A DNA stretch of 64,000 nucleotides from Jiangella endophytica (GCF_003427025.1 NZ_QVAI01000003.1:186001-250000); one strand, 5' to 3'. Counted from the first letter of the stretch, positions 1 to 11,293 are shown. The notes: a model not told the origin generated them from the sequence alone. A program made the numbers and translations.

Positions 1-1172
1 CATCCGGCCAGCTCGACGTCGTGCCGGATGCGCCGCGCGCTGGCGTCCCAGCCCTGCGCGAGCAGCGACACCCACACCGGCAGCGCGTCGAACGGCCGCG
101 TGAACTGCGGCGTCCACTGGTAGCGCAGCATCATGTCGCTCTGCGCCACGGCGTCCAACTTGGCGTAGTCGGGCTGCAGCGTGAACGCGGCGACGTGCCG
201 GGACGGGTCGCGGAACAGCACGAGGCTGGCCGAGATCGGCATGTTCAGCCACTTGTGCGGGTCGCAGGTGATCGAGTCGGCCCGCTCGATGCCGGCGAAC
301 GCGGGCCGCAGCTCGTCGACCATCGCGGCAGGTCCGCCGTACGCGGCGTCGACGTGGAACCAGCAGCCGTGCCGCGCGGCGACGTCGGCCAGCTCGGCCA
401 GCGGGTCGATGGCGCCCAGCTCGGTCGTCCCGGCCGTCCCGACCACGGCGAGCGGCCGGACGCCGTCGGCGACGTCACGCAGGACGGCCGCCTCGACGGC
501 GTCCGGGCGGAGCCGGAACCGATCGTCCGTCGCGATGCGGCGGACCGCCGCGGTGCCGAGTCCGAGCAGGTCGGCAGCCCGGTCGACGGTCTCGTGCACG
601 TCGTCGGAGGCGTAGATCGCCAGCGGCGGCCCGGCGGCGACGCCGTCACGCCTGACGTCCCACCCGGCCAGCGCGTCGCGGGCGACGGCCAGCGCCATGA
701 GGTTCGCGGTGGCGCCGCCGGTGACGAACGCACCGGACGTCTCCGGCGGCAGCCCGAGCCGCGCGGCGAACCAGGCCAGCACGTGGTTCTCGATCTCCGT
801 CGCGGCCGGGCCGAGCGGCCAGCCGCCCAGGTTCTGGTTGATGCCCGCGGCCAGCAGCGCGGCGGGCGCTCCGGGGACGGTGCCGGCCCCGGTGATGAAC
901 GCCATGAAGCCGCCGTGGCCGGTCTGCGCGCCGTGCTCGAACACGACGGTGCGCAGATGCGCGAGCAGTTCGTCGTCGCCGAGTGGCTTGTCGGGCACGT
1001 CGCGGCCGTCGAGGACGGCGGCCCGGGTCTGCGCCGGGGTGTGCGGGTGCGTGACCGGGAGGCCGGGCAGCCGCCGCAGGTACTCCGTCCACAGCTCCAG
1101 CGTGGTCCGGCCGAATTCGGCGGCGCGGTCCGGCGTCCAGTCGAGGTCGGGGAGGGGTTCGGGTCGCTGCAT
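1..1172 (-). CDS. PLP-dependent decarboxylase (aromatic amino acid / group II type), 3' end cut by window
   Basis: The visible part (about 390 residues from ATG at 1172) is a fold-type I pyridoxal-phosphate enzyme of the group II amino acid decarboxylase family. The PLP lysine lies in CDPHKWLN (Lys307, codon 254-252), preceded by the HVDAAYGG motif that carries the cofactor-binding aspartate. An N-terminal INQNLGGWPLGPAATEIE stretch is typical of DOPA/tyrosine-decarboxylase-like members. It should decarboxylate an amino acid in the cytosol, but the substrate cannot be told from this sequence. The C-terminal part lies outside the window. It stands 39 bases before trmL on the same strand, so it could be downstream in one transcript or separate. 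Confidence 0.85.
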   Translation of the reverse strand, partial: MQRPEPLPDLDWTPDRAAEFGRTTLELWTEYLRRLPGLPVTHPHTPAQTRAAVLDGRDVPDKPLGDDELLAHLRTVVFEHGAQTGHGGFMAFITGAGTVPGAPAALLAAGINQNLGGWPLGPAATEIENHVLAWFAARLGLPPETSGAFVTGGATANLMALAVARDALAGWDVRRDGVAAGPPLAIYASDDVHETVDRAADLLGLGTAAVRRIATDDRFRLRPDAVEAAVLRDVADGVRPLAVVGTAGTTELGAIDPLAELADVAARHGCWFHVDAAYGGPAAMVDELRPAFAGIERADSITCDPHKWLNMPISASLVLFRDPSRHVAAFTLQPDYAKLDAVAQSDMMLRYQWTPQFTRPFDALPVWVSLLAQGWDASARRIRHDVELAG

Positions 1173-1215
1173 GGCCCGACGGTACGCCCGTGCGCGTGTG
1201 ACGGGCCGAGTGACG

Positions 1216-1677
1216 TCAGACGCCGGTGTAGTCGTGCTGGCGCCAGGCCTCGTAGACGGCGACGGCGGCCGAGTTCGACAGGTTCAGCGAGCGCCGTCCG
1301 GCCAGCATCGGGATGCGGACGCGGTCGGTGACGTGCCGGTCCTCGAGCACCTCGGCCGGCAGGCCGGTCGGCTCCGGGCCGAACAGCAGCACGTCGCCGG
1401 GCTGGTAACGGATGTCGCTGTGCCGCGTGGTGCCTGCGGTGGCGAACGCGTAGACGTTGGCCGGCGTCAGCGTGGCCCAGGCCGTGGCGAGATCGTCGTG
1501 CACCGTCACGCTGGCGAGGTCGTGGTAGTCGAGGCCGGCACGGCGCAGCTTGGCGTCGTCGAGGTCGAAGCCGAGCGGGCGGATCAGGTGCAGGTGGGCG
1601 CCGGTCGCAGCGACCATGCGGATGGCGTTGCCGGTGTTCGGCGGGATGCGCGGCTCGTAGAAGACGACGTGGAACAC
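1216..1677 (-). CDS. trmL: tRNA (cytidine(34)-2'-O)-methyltransferase (TrmL, SpoU family)
   Basis: This 153-residue protein is of normal TrmL length. It begins VFHVVFYEPRIPPNTGNAIR, the family N-terminus, and carries the SPOUT motifs: LFGPEPTGLP near residue 104 and IPMLAGRRSLNLSNSAAVAVYE near the C-terminus, which form the knotted S-adenosylmethionine site. The family methylates the 2'-OH of wobble nucleotide 34 in certain leucine tRNAs. I chose GTG 1677 as start because it matches the family N-terminus and a TACCCT box sits exactly 12-7 bases upstream (1684-1689), suggesting a leaderless mRNA. A longer in-frame reading upstream runs through the AraC-type gene in another frame and was not accepted. 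Confidence 0.92.
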   Translation of the reverse strand: MFHVVFYEPRIPPNTGNAIRMVAATGAHLHLIRPLGFDLDDAKLRRAGLDYHDLASVTVHDDLATAWATLTPANVYAFATAGTTRHSDIRYQPGDVLLFGPEPTGLPAEVLEDRHVTDRVRIPMLAGRRSLNLSNSAAVAVYEAWRQHDYTGV

Positions 1678-1683
1678 CCTGCG

Positions 1684-1689
1684 AGGGTA
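1684..1689 (-). promoter_or_regulatory. -10 box of trmL (leaderless)
   Basis: TACCCT read on the minus strand, with its last T seven bases before GTG 1677. This TANNNT spacing is the usual one for actinobacterial leaderless transcripts. No clear -35 box was found. Confidence 0.45.
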
Positions 1690-1694
1690 CGGCG

Positions 1695-2654
1695 TCAGCT
1701 GCGGAAGGTGCGCCGGTAGCCGGACGGCGACACGCCGAGGCTGGCGCGCAGGTGCTGGCGCATCGAGGCCGGTGTGCCGAAGCCGCAGCGGCGGGCGACC
1801 TCGTCGACGGTGAGGTCGCTGTCCTCGAGCAGGTGGCGGGCGCGGTCGACGCGCTGCTGGATGAGCCACTGGCCGGGGCTGACGCCGGCCTCCTGGCGGA
1901 ACCGGCGGGTGAACGTGCGCACGCTCATCGCCTGGCGGGTGGCGAGCTCCTGGAGGGTGAGCGGCTGGTCGAGGTGTTCGAGGGCCCAGCGGCGCGCGTC
2001 CGCGGTGGTGACGGCCGCCGGCTCGGGCACCGGCTGGTCGACGTACTGGGCCTGGCCGCCGTCGCGCCACGGCGGGACGAGGCAGCGGCGGGCGGCCCGG
2101 GTGGCGACGGCGGTGCCGAAGTCGCGGCGGACGATGTGCAGGCAGAGGTCGATGCCGGCCGCGACCCCCGCGGAGGTCAGGATGTCGCCGTCGTCGACGA
2201 ACAGCACGTCGGGGTCGAGCTTGACCTGCGGGAACAGCTGCGCGAAGCGGTCGGAACTGCGCCAGTGCGTCGTCGCCGGCCGCCCGTCGAGCAGGCCCGC
2301 GGCAGCCAGCGCGAACGCGCCGGTGCAGATCGAGACGAGCCTCGTCGTCCTGCCGATGCGGTCGAAGGCCGCCGCGAGGTCGTCGGGAAGCGTGCCGTCG
2401 CGCGAGATGCTGGTCGTCTCGTACGACGCCGGGACGACCACGGTGTCGGCCGTCGTCAGCGCTTCCGGGCCGTGCGGGACGACGACGTCGAAGTCGGCGT
2501 CGGTGCGGACGGTTCCCTGCTCGAGGCCGCAGGTGCGCACGTCGTACAGCGGCCGGCCGTCCGCGGTCCGGGCGCTGCCGAAGATGCGCGCCGGGATCGA
2601 CAGCTCGAACGGGATGACGCCGTGCCGGGCGAGCACGACCACGCGATGGGCCAT
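1695..2654 (-). CDS. AraC-family regulator with DJ-1/PfpI (GATase1-like) sensor domain
   Basis: A 319-residue transcription factor. Residues 1-190 form a class I glutamine-amidotransferase-like (DJ-1/PfpI) domain with the nucleophile-elbow motif SICTGAFALA (near 112) as in FtrA/GlxA/CdhR regulators, which use this fold to sense a ligand. Residues about 205-319 are an AraC/XylS DNA-binding domain with two helix-turn-helix motifs (LQELATRQAMSVRTFTRRF and VDEVARRCGFGTPASMRQHL). It is divergent from the MFS transporter at 2708 across 53 bases that hold a short inverted repeat, so the transporter is the likely target. Start ATG 2654 gives the normal N-terminus MAHRVVVLA. Confidence 0.9.
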   Translation of the reverse strand: MAHRVVVLARHGVIPFELSIPARIFGSARTADGRPLYDVRTCGLEQGTVRTDADFDVVVPHGPEALTTADTVVVPASYETTSISRDGTLPDDLAAAFDRIGRTTRLVSICTGAFALAAAGLLDGRPATTHWRSSDRFAQLFPQVKLDPDVLFVDDGDILTSAGVAAGIDLCLHIVRRDFGTAVATRAARRCLVPPWRDGGQAQYVDQPVPEPAAVTTADARRWALEHLDQPLTLQELATRQAMSVRTFTRRFRQEAGVSPGQWLIQQRVDRARHLLEDSDLTVDEVARRCGFGTPASMRQHLRASLGVSPSGYRRTFRS

Positions 2655-2672
2655 GGCCGGATTCTTTCACAT

Positions 2673-2690
2673 AGTGGCTGTCCGGCCACT
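2673..2690. promoter_or_regulatory. Inverted repeat between AraC-type gene and MFS gene
   Basis: AGTGGC, six bases, then GCCACT. It lies inside the short divergent intergenic region and is a candidate operator, probably for the AraC-type protein. Function is inferred from position only. Confidence 0.35.
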
Positions 2691-2707
2691 GGTGGAGCTG
2701 CCTGCCG

Positions 2708-4264
2708 GTGCCGCACCATCGTCGGGTGACGCAGACCGTGCCGGCCCACCCGTCCTCTGGTTCGCCGTCTTCTGGTTCGCCGTCCGCGCCGCGTCGCCCC
2801 GCCCGGATTCACCGGGCCTGGTGGGTCGCGCTCGTCGCGTTCGTCGCCCTGGTGGGTGCGGCGGCGTTCCGGGCCACGCCCAGCGTCATGATCGAGCCGT
2901 TCCGCGACGAGTTCGGCTGGTCGCACGGCACCATCTCGTTCGCGATCTCCGTCAACATCATGCTGTACGGGCTGACGTCGCCGTTCGCGGCCGCGCTGAT
3001 GGAGCGGTTCGGCATGCGGCGGGTGGTCTCCTTCGCGTTGTCGCTGGTCGCCGTCGGGAGCGGGCTGACCGTCTTCATGACGGCGAGTTGGCAGCTGGTG
3101 CTGTGCTGGGGCCTGCTGGTGGGCCTGGGGACGGGGTCGATGGCGCTGGCGTTCGTCGCCACCGTCACCGACCGCTGGTTCGCCGCGCGGCGGGGGCTGG
3201 TGTCCGGGATCCTCACCGCCGGGACGGCGACCGGTCAGCTGGTCTTCCTGCCGCTCCTCGCCCTGCTCATCGAAGACCACGGCTGGCGGCCGGCGTCGCT
3301 CATCGTCACCGGGGTCGCGTTGGCGGCGGTGCCGCTGGTGTGGTTCCTGCTCCGCGACCGCCCCGAGGACGTCGGTCTGCTTCCCTATGGCGCGGCTGCT
3401 CCGGATGGTGCGGCTGCTCCGGCTGAGTCACTCGGCACCGGGACGCCTCCGTCCGGGCCTCTCGACTCCGTGACTCTTCCGCCTGGGACTCGTGGCTCCA
3501 CGACCGTCCAGGCCGGGGCGCCGGGTTCCCCCAACGTTCCGTCCGAGTCGCCCGCCGCTGCCCTCGGCCCCTCTGATCAGGCCGCGTCTGCGCCTCTCGC
3601 CCCGTCAGCCGTCGAGCCCTCGCAGCGCGGGACGGGTGCGGCCACGCGCGCGATCACCGCCCTGACCACGGCCGCCCGGACGAAGGCGTTCTGGCTGCTC
3701 GCCGGCACCTTCGCCATCTGCGGCGCGTCGACCAACGGCCTCGTGGGCACCCACTTCGTGCCCGCCGCCCACGACCACGGCATGCCCGTCACGACGGCTG
3801 CCGGTCTGCTGGCGGTCATCGGCATCTTCGACCTGATCGGCACCGTCGCCTCCGGCTGGCTCACCGACCGGTTCGATCCGCGCCTGCTCCTCGGCGTCTA
3901 CTACGCGCTGCGTGGGGTGTCGCTGATGGTGCTGCCGCTGTTGCTGGCCGGCGAGGTGCATCCGCCGATGCTGTTCTTCATCGTCTTCTACGGGCTCGAC
4001 TGGGTCGCCACCGTCCCGCCGACGATCGCACTGTGCCGCGAGCATTTCGGCTCCTCCGGCCCGATCGTCTTCGGCTGGGTCCTGGCGTCGCATCAGATCG
4101 GGGCCGCTCTGGTCGCGTTCGGCGCGGGGCTGACGCGGGACGCCTACGGCAGCTACGACCTGGCCTGGATCAGCGCCGGCGCCCTCTGCGCCATGGCCGC
4201 CGCGATGGCCCTCGCCATCCGTCGCCGCATCCCACGGGGGCTCACCGCCGCCGACCAGCTGTAA
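2708..4264 (+). CDS. MFS transporter (oxalate/formate antiporter-like)
   Basis: About 518 residues with two six-helix halves, as expected for the major facilitator superfamily. The N-terminal half shows a strict helix pattern with RFGMRRVVSF between helices 2 and 3 (the MFS motif A loop). The second half begins near residue 320 with KAFWLLAGTFAICG and repeats motif A as WLTDRFDPRLLLG. The two halves are joined by an unusually long Pro/Ala/Ser/Gly-rich linker (about residues 230-320) in which no fold is visible. It probably exports or exchanges an organic anion; the substrate is unknown. GTG 2708 has a weak GGAG upstream. GTG 2726 with a CACCAT box 7 bases before it is an equally possible leaderless start. 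Regulation by the divergent AraC-type protein is likely. Confidence 0.85.
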   Translation: MPHHRRVTQTVPAHPSSGSPSSGSPSAPRRPARIHRAWWVALVAFVALVGAAAFRATPSVMIEPFRDEFGWSHGTISFAISVNIMLYGLTSPFAAALMERFGMRRVVSFALSLVAVGSGLTVFMTASWQLVLCWGLLVGLGTGSMALAFVATVTDRWFAARRGLVSGILTAGTATGQLVFLPLLALLIEDHGWRPASLIVTGVALAAVPLVWFLLRDRPEDVGLLPYGAAAPDGAAAPAESLGTGTPPSGPLDSVTLPPGTRGSTTVQAGAPGSPNVPSESPAAALGPSDQAASAPLAPSAVEPSQRGTGAATRAITALTTAARTKAFWLLAGTFAICGASTNGLVGTHFVPAAHDHGMPVTTAAGLLAVIGIFDLIGTVASGWLTDRFDPRLLLGVYYALRGVSLMVLPLLLAGEVHPPMLFFIVFYGLDWVATVPPTIALCREHFGSSGPIVFGWVLASHQIGAALVAFGAGLTRDAYGSYDLAWISAGALCAMAAAMALAIRRRIPRGLTAADQL

Positions 4265-4858
4265 TTCGGCCGATGCCGGCAGCCCGGTGAGCGGGTGCGC
4301 CGGGCGAGCACGTCCTCGCCCGGCCATGCTCATGGCGCTATTGGTGCTGCCCCGACGACACCAGCAGCGCCATGATCATGGTTCTCGTCGGTGCGGGGGC
4401 CTCGCTCGCGGTGTCGTTGACGGTGCGCGCGTGGGTTCCTGCGATGGCGCCTGACACCAGCCCACGGCACGGGCGCTGCTCGCTCCGGCGTCGACCTCGA
4501 TTGCCGGAATCGCCTTCTCGGCCCGGGGTCGGCGTCGGGTCCGCGTCCCTGGCTCTCGACGAGCGCCGTCGGCGGCCGAGCCGCTCTCTTGTGCCCAGCG
4601 ACCCTGAGGCGGCCACGGACACGCCGCCACCGAACAGAAACGCCACCCGCCTCCGTCGTGCTCGTCGGGGTTGGCCTCGGCTCGTTTCCGTCGTGCTCGC
4701 CGGCTCCGACACGAACCGAGGCATGGACCCTGCTGGGGCTCGCATGACCGCCGCGTCCATCGCCGGCACCGTCCGACCGCCCGCCGTCGTCGTCGACGCG
4801 GCGCGTCGCCCGGATGTCGCTGAGTCCCCCGTGCCCCGGCGTCGACGTGCAGACCCTC
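4265..4858. other. Gene-free region (594 bases)
   Basis: Apart from the hairpin at 4330-4375 I see no convincing gene. Open frames on both strands are Arg/Ala/Pro-rich with no domain, no good ribosome binding site and no consistent third-position bias. Confidence 0.6.
4330..4375. terminator. Hairpin downstream of MFS gene
   Basis: TCATGGCGCT (4330-4339) is perfectly complementary to AGCGCCATGA (4366-4375). A second helix TGGTG (4342-4346) / CACCA (4359-4363) stacks inside it. It begins 66 bases after the MFS stop codon. There is no T-tract, which is common for actinobacterial terminators. Confidence 0.5.
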
Positions 4859-5986
4859 CTAGATGTCGTCCGCGCGAACGGCCTCGGCGATGCGCCGCGT
4901 CGCTCGGCTGGCTCGCTGGCGTGCGGCCGCCCAGCTGATGCCGTGCCGAGCCGCCGCCGCACTACCGCCCGCGCAGCCGGGCGCCGGCGCGTAGATGTCG
5001 ACCAGCAGGGTCGCGTCCTCCCGGCTGACCGTGCCATTGCCGACTGCCCAGGCGAGCAATTCGAACACCTCCAGGTCCGCCGGCTCCGACACGCCGGCTC
5101 GGCCGGCCGGTTCGTCGGCGATGGCCGGGTGCAGGTACTCGGGGCTGGACGGAGTCTCGTGCCGCTGGTGGGCAAGCTCGGTCACGGTCAGCCGGAGTGT
5201 GTCCATGGCGATGTTCGCCGCCACCTTCACCGGCCGCCGCTCGATCGGATAGCCCGCGACGACCGTCCACAGCGCCGTCACGGCAGCCTGCTCGAGGTTG
5301 GCCCGCGAGTCACGTCCAGAGTGGGTGGCGGCGATGCGGACCGCCTTGCCGAGCATGAGCTGGAACGCCGATCGCAGTGCCAGCCCATCGCCCGCCCGGC
5401 CCAGCCGCAGCAAGGCCAGCAACACACCGTCGGCATCACGCCGGACGGCGGGCTCGAGGTCGGCCAGCGACCACACGTCAGCGAGCCGCCAGCCGGCAAC
5501 GGCCGCCGCCGTCGCCGGGTCGGCGCTCAAGCGGAGCCATTCGGCGTTCAGCTGCCCGACGAGGCTGTCGTCGCAGCGCCGCGCCGGACCCGTCGGACGG
5601 CCCGGGCTGGTGGGCCGGCTGGCGCGGGAACGATCCTTCGAGCCGGCCGACGGGCGAGCCGTGGCGGCATCGGTCGATCCGGCTCGGCCGGTCTCGGCGA
5701 TGGCGCCTTCCGCTCCCCGGAGACGAACCGCTGCCGACGCCACGGCGGACCTGGGGTCGTCGGTGTCGGCGGCGTCGCGGCGAGGGTGCTCGGCGTCGAC
5801 TGGCCGCTCGCCGGGGAGGCGCGATGACCGGCGGCGGGGGTGCTCGATGTTCGCCGGCGGGTCGTCCGGGACGCGAGCAGCCCGGCGGCGGGGATGGTCG
5901 GGGTCGGCCGGCACGTCGCGGGGAACGGCACTGGCTTGGCCGCGACGAACGCCTGCGGGCACAGGGGCGGTGGTGGCTGCGGACAC
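4859..5986 (-). CDS. Unrecognised protein with repeat-rich N-terminus and sigma-like C-terminal helices
   Basis: I do not recognise this 375-residue protein. Residues 1 to about 150 are disordered, Arg/Pro/Asp-rich, and hold three copies of a roughly 20-residue unit around D/E-HPRRR. Residues about 165-375 look folded and helical: NAEWLRLSADPATAAAVAGW, a middle part with RANLEQAAVTALWTVVAGYP, and a C-terminus ISWAAARQRASRATRRIAEA that resembles the recognition helices of a sigma-70 region 4 or other helix-turn-helix. A DNA-binding role is possible but unproven. GTG 5986 was chosen because GGAGGG lies about 8 bases upstream; a longer frame to 6112 lacks such a site. It is divergent from the gene at 6214. 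Confidence 0.65.
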   Translation of the reverse strand: MSAATTAPVPAGVRRGQASAVPRDVPADPDHPRRRAARVPDDPPANIEHPRRRSSRLPGERPVDAEHPRRDAADTDDPRSAVASAAVRLRGAEGAIAETGRAGSTDAATARPSAGSKDRSRASRPTSPGRPTGPARRCDDSLVGQLNAEWLRLSADPATAAAVAGWRLADVWSLADLEPAVRRDADGVLLALLRLGRAGDGLALRSAFQLMLGKAVRIAATHSGRDSRANLEQAAVTALWTVVAGYPIERRPVKVAANIAMDTLRLTVTELAHQRHETPSSPEYLHPAIADEPAGRAGVSEPADLEVFELLAWAVGNGTVSREDATLLVDIYAPAPGCAGGSAAAARHGISWAAARQRASRATRRIAEAVRADDI

Positions 5987-6134
5987 GGTGGCTCCCTCCG
6001 GGGGTGGAACGCCTCCACGCTCGCGAACCGCTCTTGCCCGGAGACTTGCCCGAGCGCCGTGTACGCAGATCAGAGCGGTTGCCCGACTGGCCCGGGCCAC
6101 TTGCCCGGCCACGTTCGGGCGCGGTTCTCCACAG

Positions 6135-6193
6135 GCTCAACTGGTCTGCGGAGTTGTCCACATTCCGGCGGATCGCCGTTGATCCAGTTGAGC
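6135..6193. promoter_or_regulatory. 10-base inverted repeat in divergent promoter region
   Basis: GCTCAACTGG (6135-6144) and CCAGTTGAGC (6184-6193) are exact reverse complements separated by 39 bases. They sit in the 227-base gap between the genes starting at 5986 and 6214. The spacing fits two half-sites for a regulator better than a terminator. Confidence 0.45.
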
Positions 6194-6213
6194 GGTCGGA
6201 GGAGGGTCGAGCC

Positions 6214-8628
<2,415 letters not shown>

Positions 8629-9439
8629 CCACGGCTGCGAGTCCCGTTCACCGACTCGGCACGGCCGCGTCGACGGCCGCGCTCGACGGGTGACGTGATC
8701 GGCACGATTCCGGGTGCTTGCATCGTGCTGGTCCGTGGCTCGGCTGTTCGTGCTGGTATCGCTGACGGCGCAGGCACGGGGCGTCGGCGTTGTCCGGGTG
8801 CGGGTGCGGGTGCGCGTGCGAGTTCGGGTTCGGGGCGTCGGCGTTGTGCGGGTGCGGGGTCGGCGTTGTCAGGGTGCGGGGCGTCCTCGTCCGAGCGTGG
8901 GCCCTGGCGTCACGGGCATCGCTCGGGCAGGTTCGCGGGACCGGGGGCGCTGCGCGGACCGTGTGCGCGTCGCCGTGCTGCGTCGGCTGAGCGAGCGGGC
9001 GGGTGGGACGGTTTCGGGGGTCACCGGGTCCGCGGCGTGTGTGCGAGCAGGGCCGGGCAGGTACGCGGCGGCGTCGAGGGCACGTGTGAGGGCGCCGTGC
9101 GTGCGGCGCGGGCCGGTACAGGGCGTCGAGGGCACGTGTGAGGGCGCCATGCGTGCGTTGAGGGCCGGTACGCGGCGTTGAAGGGACGCGGGCGGGTGCG
9201 CGGGGTCCAAGCGCGGGCGGGGTGCCGTGCATGCGGCGGGGGCGGTTCACGGCGCCGAGGGGCGGGGTCGGTGCGCAGTACGGTCGCGCGTCGCGGGACG
9301 TCCGCGCGCCGGGTAGTGACCTCGGTGGTCCGGAGCGATGTGACCGGCGGAGCGACCGTTGGTGACGAACCCCTTCTCACGGTGATCGAAACCCGGCAAG
9401 GTAGTGCCGCACGGGGGTGAGAGCCGAGAGAGCTGGGTG
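8629..9439. other. Gene-free, repeat-rich region (811 bases)
   Basis: Very G-rich on the plus strand, with GGGTGCGGGTGCG-type short repeats around 8776-8890 and a 52-base tandem repeat at 9071-9174. Frames here read as low-complexity Arg/Gly/Cys strings and shift between copies, so I accept no gene. The last part before 9440 presumably holds the promoter of the gamma-glutamyltransferase. Confidence 0.6.
9071..9174 (+). repeat. 52-base tandem repeat, two copies
   Basis: A unit starting GCGTCGAGGGCACGTGTGAG begins at 9071 and again at 9123 with a few substitutions, and a third degenerate start follows near 9172. Confidence 0.7.
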
Positions 9440-11293
9440 ATGGGTGTGCAGCGGAGTAGGCGGACAGCAGCCGTGGTCGCGGCCGGGGCGATCGCCGTGG
9501 CAGGAGCCGGGTTACTGGCGCCGGCACAGGCGGCCGAGTCCGATCGGACCGGGCCGGCCGAGCGACGGCACGCCTCACCGCCACCCAAGCAGCCCACCGC
9601 GACGGGTTATGGCGGTGCGGTCGCGACCGTCGACGCCGACGCGACGGCGGCGGGACTGGCGGTGCTGCGCCGGGGCGGGACGGCGGTCGACGCGGCGGTG
9701 GCGGCGGCAGCGGCGCTGGGTGTCAGCGAGCCGTTCTCCGCGGGCATCGGCGGCGGAGGGTTCTTCGTCTACTACGACGCCAGGTCCGGCGAGGTCAGCA
9801 CACTCGACGGGCGCGAGAGCGCACCGGCGACGGCGACGGAGCAGCGGTTCGTCGACCCCGCCACGGGAACGCCGCTCGCCTTCGCCGACGCCCGCGTGAG
9901 CGGGCTGTCGGTCGGGACGCCGGGCACACTCGCCACGTGGGCCGAGGCGCTGGAGCGCTGGGGCCGGTTCGGCCTCGCCCGCAACCTGCGCCCCGCCATC
10001 GACCTGGCCGAGGACGGCTTCGTGGTCGACGAGACGTTCCGGTCGCAGGTCGAGGCCAACGCCGCGATCTTCGCCGACTTCCCGGCGACGGCCGAGCTCT
10101 ACCTCCCCGGCGGCGTGCCACCCGCTGTCGGCACCGTCCTGCCGAACCATGATCTCGCCGACACCTACCGGCAGATCGCCCGCCACGGCATCGACGTGTT
10201 CTACGAAGGGCCGATCGCCGACGACATCGCCGCCACGGTGCAGGACCCGCCGGTCCGCGACGGCGCCACGCGCAACGTCCGGCCCGGAGACCTCACGACC
10301 GACGACCTGGCCCGCTACGAGGTCATCGAGCGCGACCCCACCCTGGTCGAGTACCGAGGCCGGCAGGTGTACGGCATGCCGCCGCCGTCGTCGGGCGGCT
10401 CGACCGTCGGCGAGGCGCTGAACATCCTCGAGAACTACGACCTCGGCGCCATGGACGAGGCGCAGGCGCTGCACCACTACCTCGAGGCGACGGCGCTCGC
10501 GTTCGCCGACCGCAACCGCTACGTCGGCGACCCCGACGTCATCGACGTGCCGCTGGACGAGTTGCTGTCGCAGGAGTTCGCCGACGAGCGCACCTGCCTG
10601 CTCGACCCCGGCGCCGCCGCGCCGAAGCCGGTCGCGCCGGGCGTGCCGGACGGCGACTACGGCGACGGCTGCACCACCGCGCCCGACCCTGCCGCCGTCC
10701 CCGACGAGGGGTCCACCACGCACCTGACCACGGCCGACCGCTGGGGCAACGTCGTCGCGTACACGCTGACGATCGAGCAGACCGGCGGCAGCGGCATCAC
10801 CGTTCCCGGCCGCGGTTTCCTGCTCAACAACGAGCTCACCGACTTCAACTTCACCCCCACCCAGGGCAGCGCGCCCGACCCGAACCTGCCCGGCCCGGAC
10901 AAGCGGCCGCGCTCCTCGATGGCGCCGACCATCGTGCTCGACGAGGACGGCGACCCGCTGCTGGCGGTCGGCAGCCCCGGTGGCGCGACCATCATCGGCA
11001 CGGTGCTGCAGACCCTGGTCAACCGCATCGACCTCGGCATGGACCTGCCCGAGGCGGTCGCCGCGCCGCGACTGTTCCAGCCGAACGGGGTCAACACGTC
11101 GACGGAGGGCGCGATCGCCTCCGGGCCGCTCGGTGCCCTCCTACGTGACGAGTACGGACACTCGCTCGCGACGACGGCGGAGATCGGCGCGGCCACCGGC
11201 ATCGAGTTCCTGGGACGGCATCGGCTGCAGGCGGTCGCGGAACCGGTCCGCCGCGGCGGCGGCAGCGCGGGAGTGGTTCTTCCCCGGCCGTAG
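9440..11293 (+). CDS. ggt: Secreted gamma-glutamyltransferase
   Basis: A 617-residue Ntn-hydrolase proenzyme. Residues 1-35 are a Sec signal peptide with a basic start (MGVQRSRRT), an Ala/Val core and a cleavage site near PAQAAE. The family motifs follow in order: GGTAVDAAVAAAAALGVSEP (near 80), GIGGGGFFVYYDA, PPPSSGGSTVGEALNIL (near 317), the autocleavage site STTHLTT with the nucleophile Thr426, LNNELTDFNF, and the C-terminal KRPRSSMAPTIV and GSPGGATIIGTVLQ. It transfers or hydrolyses gamma-glutamyl groups (glutathione-like peptides) outside the cell. ATG 9440 was preferred over the in-frame GTG 9404 because it gives a standard signal peptide. Confidence 0.93.
   Translation: MGVQRSRRTAAVVAAGAIAVAGAGLLAPAQAAESDRTGPAERRHASPPPKQPTATGYGGAVATVDADATAAGLAVLRRGGTAVDAAVAAAAALGVSEPFSAGIGGGGFFVYYDARSGEVSTLDGRESAPATATEQRFVDPATGTPLAFADARVSGLSVGTPGTLATWAEALERWGRFGLARNLRPAIDLAEDGFVVDETFRSQVEANAAIFADFPATAELYLPGGVPPAVGTVLPNHDLADTYRQIARHGIDVFYEGPIADDIAATVQDPPVRDGATRNVRPGDLTTDDLARYEVIERDPTLVEYRGRQVYGMPPPSSGGSTVGEALNILENYDLGAMDEAQALHHYLEATALAFADRNRYVGDPDVIDVPLDELLSQEFADERTCLLDPGAAAPKPVAPGVPDGDYGDGCTTAPDPAAVPDEGSTTHLTTADRWGNVVAYTLTIEQTGGSGITVPGRGFLLNNELTDFNFTPTQGSAPDPNLPGPDKRPRSSMAPTIVLDEDGDPLLAVGSPGGATIIGTVLQTLVNRIDLGMDLPEAVAAPRLFQPNGVNTSTEGAIASGPLGALLRDEYGHSLATTAEIGAATGIEFLGRHRLQAVAEPVRRGGGSAGVVLPRP

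Noticed and set aside
4338-4769. Minus-strand ORF in the gap after the MFS gene
   Set aside because: Its end lies inside the hairpin at 4330-4375, its sequence is Arg-rich filler, and no start signal is present.
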